A DNA stretch of 17,092 nt from Gammaproteobacteria bacterium (GTDB lineage: Bacteria; Pseudomonadota; Gammaproteobacteria; Pseudomonadales; Azotimanducaceae). Location of the stretch: positions 1 through 17,092 of the forward strand of contig PBAA01000001.1 in assembly GCA_002715785.1 (NCBI GenBank), read 5' to 3'. Every line of letters starts with the position of its first letter. Position 1 is the first letter of the stretch. The notes beneath the pieces were generated by a model, which saw only the letters and a program-made list of their open reading frames with translations, was not told the DNA's origin and searched no databases. The position numbers and the translations under genes are program-made. Shown here piece by piece: positions 12,914-17,092 of the stretch.

Positions 12914-15758
12914 GACTCCGTTATACCCTCGATGGCTCTCTCGTATGTCCCGCTTCGTCGGCTACTGCTGCCTGGTGGTTGTCACTTTTCACGCCGTTGG
13001 TAATAACGCCGGCGGAATCGTCGTCGGGAGTTATACGGATCCCGAACGGGCAACGAAAGAGCGTGCCGCGATAGAACGAGGGCTTGATTCAGAGGTCGTC
13101 GAGGTACTCGTTGACGGCGAGCGTTATTACCGAGTGGTCATCTTTGCATCGGAGCCCCGACAATTCTTGCTCGAGGCAAGGGCCGGAAGGTATGCCGACG
13201 CATGGCTATGGTCGAGTGCAAGACCGGGGTCATTGGCAAGTCAAAACAATAGTCCGGTAACGCAACCGGAGGCCGCCGGATCTCACGACAGGTTGGATCA
13301 CTTCGGGGTGGCATCGCTCAGACGAAGCGCTGGAACCTCGATGCCAGTCGACGGAAGTCGAGAAGACGCTCAGCGCTCATCGATTGTTATGCGAGAGCGG
13401 CGTGGACAAGATGCGGTAGCCGTCGCCAGATACGAGACCGTGGATATCGAAATCGACGGTGTCTTAGACGAGGCGATTTGGAGTGAAGTCAGGTCATACG
13501 ACAACATGGTTGTCCTGGAACCCGACACGCTTGAGCAAGCCAGGCATCCGACTCACATGCGTTTTCTCTACACAGACCGCGGGTTATACGTCGGCGTTGT
13601 CAATTATCAACCCGCGGAAACTTTGATCGCTCGACTGTCGAGTCGTGATGTCAACATCAATCGGGACGCGTGGGGTATTGCTCTCGATACGTCGGGGGAG
13701 GGTCTGTACGGATATGTCTTCAACGTCGCCCTTGGCGGTTCCGTTATTGACGGAAAAGTTGCGCCGGAACGGTCGTTTGCGTTGGAGTGGGACGGGCCTT
13801 GGGAAGCTGCGACACACGCGCGTTCTGACGGCTGGAGTCTCGAGGCTTTTTTACCCTGGTCGATGATGACGTTGCCACGCGTCGCTAGCGATCGCGTGAT
13901 GGGATTTTGGGTGAATCGAAAGGTTGCATACATTGACGAACGCTGGGGATGGCCAGCTTTACCGTTTACCGGGGCACGTTTTATGTCGGCACTCAAACCC
14001 ATGGCCCTTCCGGGCGTGACGCCGAAGAAACAATTGGTGGTGTTCCCCTACGGATCGACAAGCTATGACCGTGGTCCAGGCGTGGACGAAGCCGATATCC
14101 GGACGGGGTTAGATATCTTCTGGCGACCAACTAGCGATCTTCAATTAACCGCGGCACTTTATCCCGACTTCGGGGCGGTGGAGTCGGATGATGTGGTGGT
14201 TAACTTGACCTCTCGGGAGACCTTTTTCCCTGAGAAGCGCTTATTTTTCCTCGAGGGCAACGAGAACTTCATTACATCGCCTCGGTCGCAGACGATGAGG
14301 GGAGGCGGTGGTTCGTCGGGAGGCGCTCGTGAGACGGCGACGAGCTTCAGAGGAACGCCGACAACGCTGCTGAATACACGTCGCATCGGCGGCGCACCAC
14401 TTATTGATATTCCAGCGGAAGTCACCGTGCCGGGCTATGAGCGATCGAAACCGACCCAGCTTCTAGGGGCGTTGAAATTGACGGGTCAAACGGGAGCGAT
14501 GCGATATGGATTGCTGAGTGCGATCGAAGATGATCCCGTGGTCTACGGTTTGCGTGACGGCGTTCGGACTGGCGTTGAGGGAGACGGCCGGAACTTTAGC
14601 GTGGCGCGGTTGATGTACGAGAGTGTAGACGAAGGGAGGCGCGCCTTCGGGTACCTGGGGACGTTGGTCGATCACCCATTACGTAAAGCCACGACGCATG
14701 GATTCGACGTTCACTTTATGAACGCTAGTGGCAAATTGAACGTAGATACCCAATTCCTGATGAGCGATGTCGAAGACTCACAAGGGTTTGGTGGGTGGGC
14801 AGATATTAACTACACGCCGAGGCGCGGACTGATGCATATGGTAGGACTCGAATACCTCGATGAAAAAATCGACATCAGTGATCTCGGTTTTCTGGAGCGA
14901 TCGGACAGCATTGGCGGTCGCTACTCGCTGATGTACGTGAAATCGTCTGGCATGAAGCGATTCCGATCCTGGCGTAGCGTGTCGACGTTGACCAACTGGG
15001 TGAATGGTGACGGTCGCAACATCAAGACGGGGATATTTTCTCGTAATAGTTTGATGTTCACTAATCGCAACGAAGTTCGGATGCACCTCTATTATTTTCC
15101 TAGTCGATGGGAAGATCTTGAAAGCCGGGGAAATGGATCGTTCCAGACGCACGATCGAGTATATTGGGAGCTGGCTTTCGGCACAGACACGAGTCAAAAG
15201 TTCAGCTGGAGTGTGCAGACCGGAGGTATGCAGGAATACTTATCTGGGTGGACTCAGTTTGCAGGCGTGGGTGTTACTTTTAAGCCGGTTGATCGCTTCT
15301 CATTGGATATCGATGCCAACTACCGCAACCACCGGGGTTGGTTGTTGCATCAAGGTGATCGACGGATGGCGACGTTCGACGCAGGCAATTGGCAGCCGCG
15401 TCTCGCCATGGATATTTTCCTGACAGCCCGACAGCAGATTCGTTTGACCATGCAGTGGGCAGGTATCCTTGCCGACGAACAGGCGTTTTACCAGATCCCA
15501 ATTGAGCCGGGAGAGCTTATCGAAGTCGAAAAAGATGCCGACGAGCCGATAGGTGATTTCACGATCAGTCGATTGACGGCGCAGCTTCGTTATCGTTGGC
15601 AGATCGCGCCACTATCGGACCTATTCGTTGTTTATACCCGGGGTAGCAACCTCGACAATCGGGTCGACGATGAATTTGGTAATCTGTTGACCGACGCGTT
15701 CTCGGATCCGGTGATTGATATTTTTGTCGTCAAGTTGCGATATCGATTTGGAAATTAA
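12912..15758 (+). CDS. Outer-membrane protein with SPOR-like, CBM9-like and DUF5916 beta-barrel domains
   Basis: 948 residues from ATG 12912, chosen because AGGTGG lies eight bases upstream; ATG 12945 is the alternative. A signal peptide is visible: basic RWLSRMSR followed by hydrophobic FVGYCCLVVVTF. Next comes a SPOR-like unit (about 34-100; GGIVVGSYTDPERA, then YYRVVIF). A linker of low complexity follows, then a CBM9-like domain (about 172-360; VDIEIDGVLDEAIW, LYVGVVNYQPAE, DGWSLEAFLPW). The DUF5916 hallmark is LYPDFGAVESDDVVVNLTSRETFFPEKR with FFLEG just after it, split here as two motifs. The remaining C-terminal half alternates in barrel-like fashion to the end KLRYRFGN. DUF5916 proteins are thought to be outer-membrane barrels; their role is poorly known. 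SPOR domains bind denuded peptidoglycan, so this protein may be anchored to the wall (inference). Confidence 0.9.
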   Translation: MTPLYPRWLSRMSRFVGYCCLVVVTFHAVGNNAGGIVVGSYTDPERATKERAAIERGLDSEVVEVLVDGERYYRVVIFASEPRQFLLEARAGRYADAWLWSSARPGSLASQNNSPVTQPEAAGSHDRLDHFGVASLRRSAGTSMPVDGSREDAQRSSIVMRERRGQDAVAVARYETVDIEIDGVLDEAIWSEVRSYDNMVVLEPDTLEQARHPTHMRFLYTDRGLYVGVVNYQPAETLIARLSSRDVNINRDAWGIALDTSGEGLYGYVFNVALGGSVIDGKVAPERSFALEWDGPWEAATHARSDGWSLEAFLPWSMMTLPRVASDRVMGFWVNRKVAYIDERWGWPALPFTGARFMSALKPMALPGVTPKKQLVVFPYGSTSYDRGPGVDEADIRTGLDIFWRPTSDLQLTAALYPDFGAVESDDVVVNLTSRETFFPEKRLFFLEGNENFITSPRSQTMRGGGGSSGGARETATSFRGTPTTLLNTRRIGGAPLIDIPAEVTVPGYERSKPTQLLGALKLTGQTGAMRYGLLSAIEDDPVVYGLRDGVRTGVEGDGRNFSVARLMYESVDEGRRAFGYLGTLVDHPLRKATTHGFDVHFMNASGKLNVDTQFLMSDVEDSQGFGGWADINYTPRRGLMHMVGLEYLDEKIDISDLGFLERSDSIGGRYSLMYVKSSGMKRFRSWRSVSTLTNWVNGDGRNIKTGIFSRNSLMFTNRNEVRMHLYYFPSRWEDLESRGNGSFQTHDRVYWELAFGTDTSQKFSWSVQTGGMQEYLSGWTQFAGVGVTFKPVDRFSLDIDANYRNHRGWLLHQGDRRMATFDAGNWQPRLAMDIFLTARQQIRLTMQWAGILADEQAFYQIPIEPGELIEVEKDADEPIGDFTISRLTAQLRYRWQIAPLSDLFVVYTRGSNLDNRVDDEFGNLLTDAFSDPVIDIFVVKLRYRFGN

Positions 15759-15762
15759 TTGC

Positions 15763-16188
15763 TTATGAGGCGGTGTCTGCGCCAGGTAAGTCCGCGCCGT
15801 TAGACCACTTCTGAACGTTAACCACCTCAAGCCTGATCGATTCGACGCCAATCTCGGTATGACCATAACCCCGGTACTTTTGAGCGAACTTGCTTCGTGC
15901 AGCCGATGGCAGTGGAACGATCGTCGCAACGGCATCGATGCGGACCCACCAAAGCTTCGACCAATCTTCTTGGTAGTGGTCAACTAGAAGGGCGACTTGA
16001 GGATGCAGTTCTAGATTACGCACGCGCTTTAACGTCCCGGGCTTTTTGCGTTTACCGTCAATTGGGAGGTAAATGTGATCATTCTCGGCAACGAGGACGA
16101 CGGGGACGAGGTGGGGTTGGCATCCGTCGGTCGTCGCGAATCGTGCAACGTTAGCTGAATCAATAAGCTCAACTAGCCAAGGTTCCAC
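15763..16188 (-). CDS. PPOX-class (Rv0121-like) flavin- or F420-dependent protein
   Basis: 141 residues with a GTG start. The split-barrel begins with NVARFATTDGCQPHLVPVVLV and continues with RVRNLELHPQVALLVDHY and DWSKLWWVRIDAVA. The DHYxxDWSxLWWVR signature matches the Rv0121-type group of pyridoxamine-phosphate-oxidase-fold proteins, annotated as probable F420-dependent enzymes. Whether this organism makes F420 cannot be told from the window; FMN is the alternative. The gene begins one base after the epoxide hydrolase stop (TAA-C-GTG), so it is translationally coupled to it. It is convergent with the DUF5916 gene, with only four bases between stops and no terminator. The role is probably a reductase or oxidase step; substrate unknown. 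Confidence 0.88.
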   Translation of the reverse strand: MEPWLVELIDSANVARFATTDGCQPHLVPVVLVAENDHIYLPIDGKRKKPGTLKRVRNLELHPQVALLVDHYQEDWSKLWWVRIDAVATIVPLPSAARSKFAQKYRGYGHTEIGVESIRLEVVNVQKWSNGADLPGADTAS

Positions 16189-16189
16189 G

Positions 16190-17092
16190 TTATCTCATGG
16201 TGCGAAAGCAGTTCCGGAGTTCGTCGACAAAAATTGATGGTTGCTCAAAGGCTGCGAAGTGGCCGCCTTCTTCAAGGACGTTAAAGTACCGTAGATCCTT
16301 GAACCGATTTTCAACCCATCGTTGTGAGGCCTTAAAGATCTCTTTCGGGAAAATACTGCAGCCAGATGGAACCGTGATGTCTGCGACTGAGCCACGATTG
16401 AAACTCTCCCAGTAGATTCGGGCCGAGGATGCTCCGGACGCCGTAATCCAATAAAACATGACGTTGTCGAGCAATTCGTCTCGGGATAAAACGTTTTCTG
16501 GATGGCCCTTGCAATCTGTCCATTGATAGAACTTTTCGACGATCCATGCTGCTTGGCCCGCGGGTGAGTCGACCAGCCCATAACCTAGCGTCTGGGGCCG
16601 TGTGCTCTGTTGTTTGGAGTAACCGGAGTCCCAATCCTGGTAAAACTGTCTTGCTTGGATTGCTTTTTCTTCCAGTGCTGTCATTTCTTTCATCTGATCA
16701 GCGCTGGGAGCGGCCATAGGCATGTTGGTATGTATGCCGGCACAGTGCTCAGAGTCCTGGATCCCGATGGAGGCTGTGACCGCAGAACCCCAGTCACCAC
16801 CTTGTGCGAAATAGTTTTGATATCCGAGGCGTCGCATCAGTTGACTCCAGGCATCGGCGACCTTATCGACGCCCCAGCCGGTAGATGTCGGCTTTCCTGA
16901 AAAACCAAAGCCTGGCAACGTGGGTACCACCAAATGAAACGCATCTTCAGCGCTGCCACCGTGTGCCTCCGGGTCTGAGAGAGGGCCTAGTACTTTCATA
17001 AATTCGATAATTGAACCTGGCCACCCATGCGTTAGAACGAGGGGCATTGCATTCTCAACCGGGGACTTCAGGTGCAGAAAATGAATGTCGAG
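16190..17092 (-). CDS. Epoxide hydrolase family alpha/beta hydrolase, N-terminus outside window
   Basis: The frame is open to the window edge; 300 residues are visible, starting LDIHFLHLKSPVENAMP. An ATG at 17047 is internal to the family sequence and not the start. The oxyanion motif HGWPGS, the nucleophile-elbow GGDWGS (Asp nucleophile), two cap-domain Tyr-rich segments and the catalytic His in EEGGHFAAFEQP are all present; FPKEIF precedes the region expected to hold the charge-relay acid. Such enzymes open epoxides by an aspartyl-ester intermediate; related members are juvenile-hormone-type and microsomal-type (EHN) hydrolases. The N-terminal EHN domain, if present, lies beyond base 17092. 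It forms a coupled pair with the downstream PPOX gene. Confidence 0.92.
   Translation of the reverse strand, partial: LDIHFLHLKSPVENAMPLVLTHGWPGSIIEFMKVLGPLSDPEAHGGSAEDAFHLVVPTLPGFGFSGKPTSTGWGVDKVADAWSQLMRRLGYQNYFAQGGDWGSAVTASIGIQDSEHCAGIHTNMPMAAPSADQMKEMTALEEKAIQARQFYQDWDSGYSKQQSTRPQTLGYGLVDSPAGQAAWIVEKFYQWTDCKGHPENVLSRDELLDNVMFYWITASGASSARIYWESFNRGSVADITVPSGCSIFPKEIFKASQRWVENRFKDLRYFNVLEEGGHFAAFEQPSIFVDELRNCFRTMR

Noticed and set aside
1..17092. CRISPR array, tRNA or rRNA gene, insertion sequence, phage or toxin-antitoxin module
   Set aside because: No regularly spaced repeats, cloverleaf-like segments, transposase or integrase motifs, or paired small genes were seen on either strand.

Overview
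The window is a gene-dense stretch (GC roughly half by eye) of a Gram-negative bacterial chromosome, most likely a marine or other free-living proteobacterium, probably gammaproteobacterial. The Gram-negative call rests on an outer-membrane barrel protein of the DUF5916 type, a periplasmic sensor kinase, and families common in such bacteria (phytanoyl-CoA dioxygenase, class III CoA-transferase, TauD/TfdA, GST, epoxide hydrolase). The species assignment is an inference. I see no rRNA, tRNA, CRISPR array, insertion sequence or phage gene. Two genes are cut by the window edges.

Layout. At 2-628 (+) is the C-terminal part of an amidohydrolase_2 protein. It converges on a two-component pair on the minus strand: response regulator 2862-2185, then Cache-like/HAMP sensor kinase 2172-646. 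Diverging from the regulator are a phytanoyl-CoA-dioxygenase-like gene (2945-3778) and a class III CoA-transferase (3819-5003). Converging on these is a minus-strand pair: a GSA-type class III aminotransferase (7561-6353) followed by an EPSP-synthase-like enolpyruvyl transferase (6294-5029). Diverging from the aminotransferase is a plus-strand run: GST (7632-8423), acyl-CoA dehydrogenase (8499-9773), beta-lactamase-fold serine hydrolase (9819-11012) and TauD/TfdA dioxygenase (11022-11855). A minus-strand SDR (12732-11848) overlaps the end of the TauD gene. A 179-base AT-rich, palindrome-bearing intergenic region then separates the SDR from a 948-residue SPOR/CBM9/DUF5916 outer-membrane protein (12912-15758). 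The window ends with a minus-strand, translationally coupled pair: an epoxide hydrolase (truncated by the window edge, to 16190) and a PPOX-fold flavin/F420-type protein (16188-15763).

How the genes may work together. The mix of two Fe(II)/2-oxoglutarate dioxygenases, CoA activation, acyl-CoA dehydrogenation, an esterase-like hydrolase, GST, SDR and epoxide hydrolase looks like catabolic or detoxifying accessory metabolism of small carboxylic or cyclic compounds. No substrate can be read from the sequence. The two-component system sits next to the PhyH gene, and the two divergent start codons are preceded by the same short sequence (ACTGATTC-N-ATG) containing a -10-like hexamer. This suggests paired, possibly leaderless, promoters. 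The most unusual items are that mirrored start region, an EPSP-synthase-like protein with an altered PEP-site loop in an aminotransferase operon, and an apparent N-terminal SPOR domain on a DUF5916 barrel.
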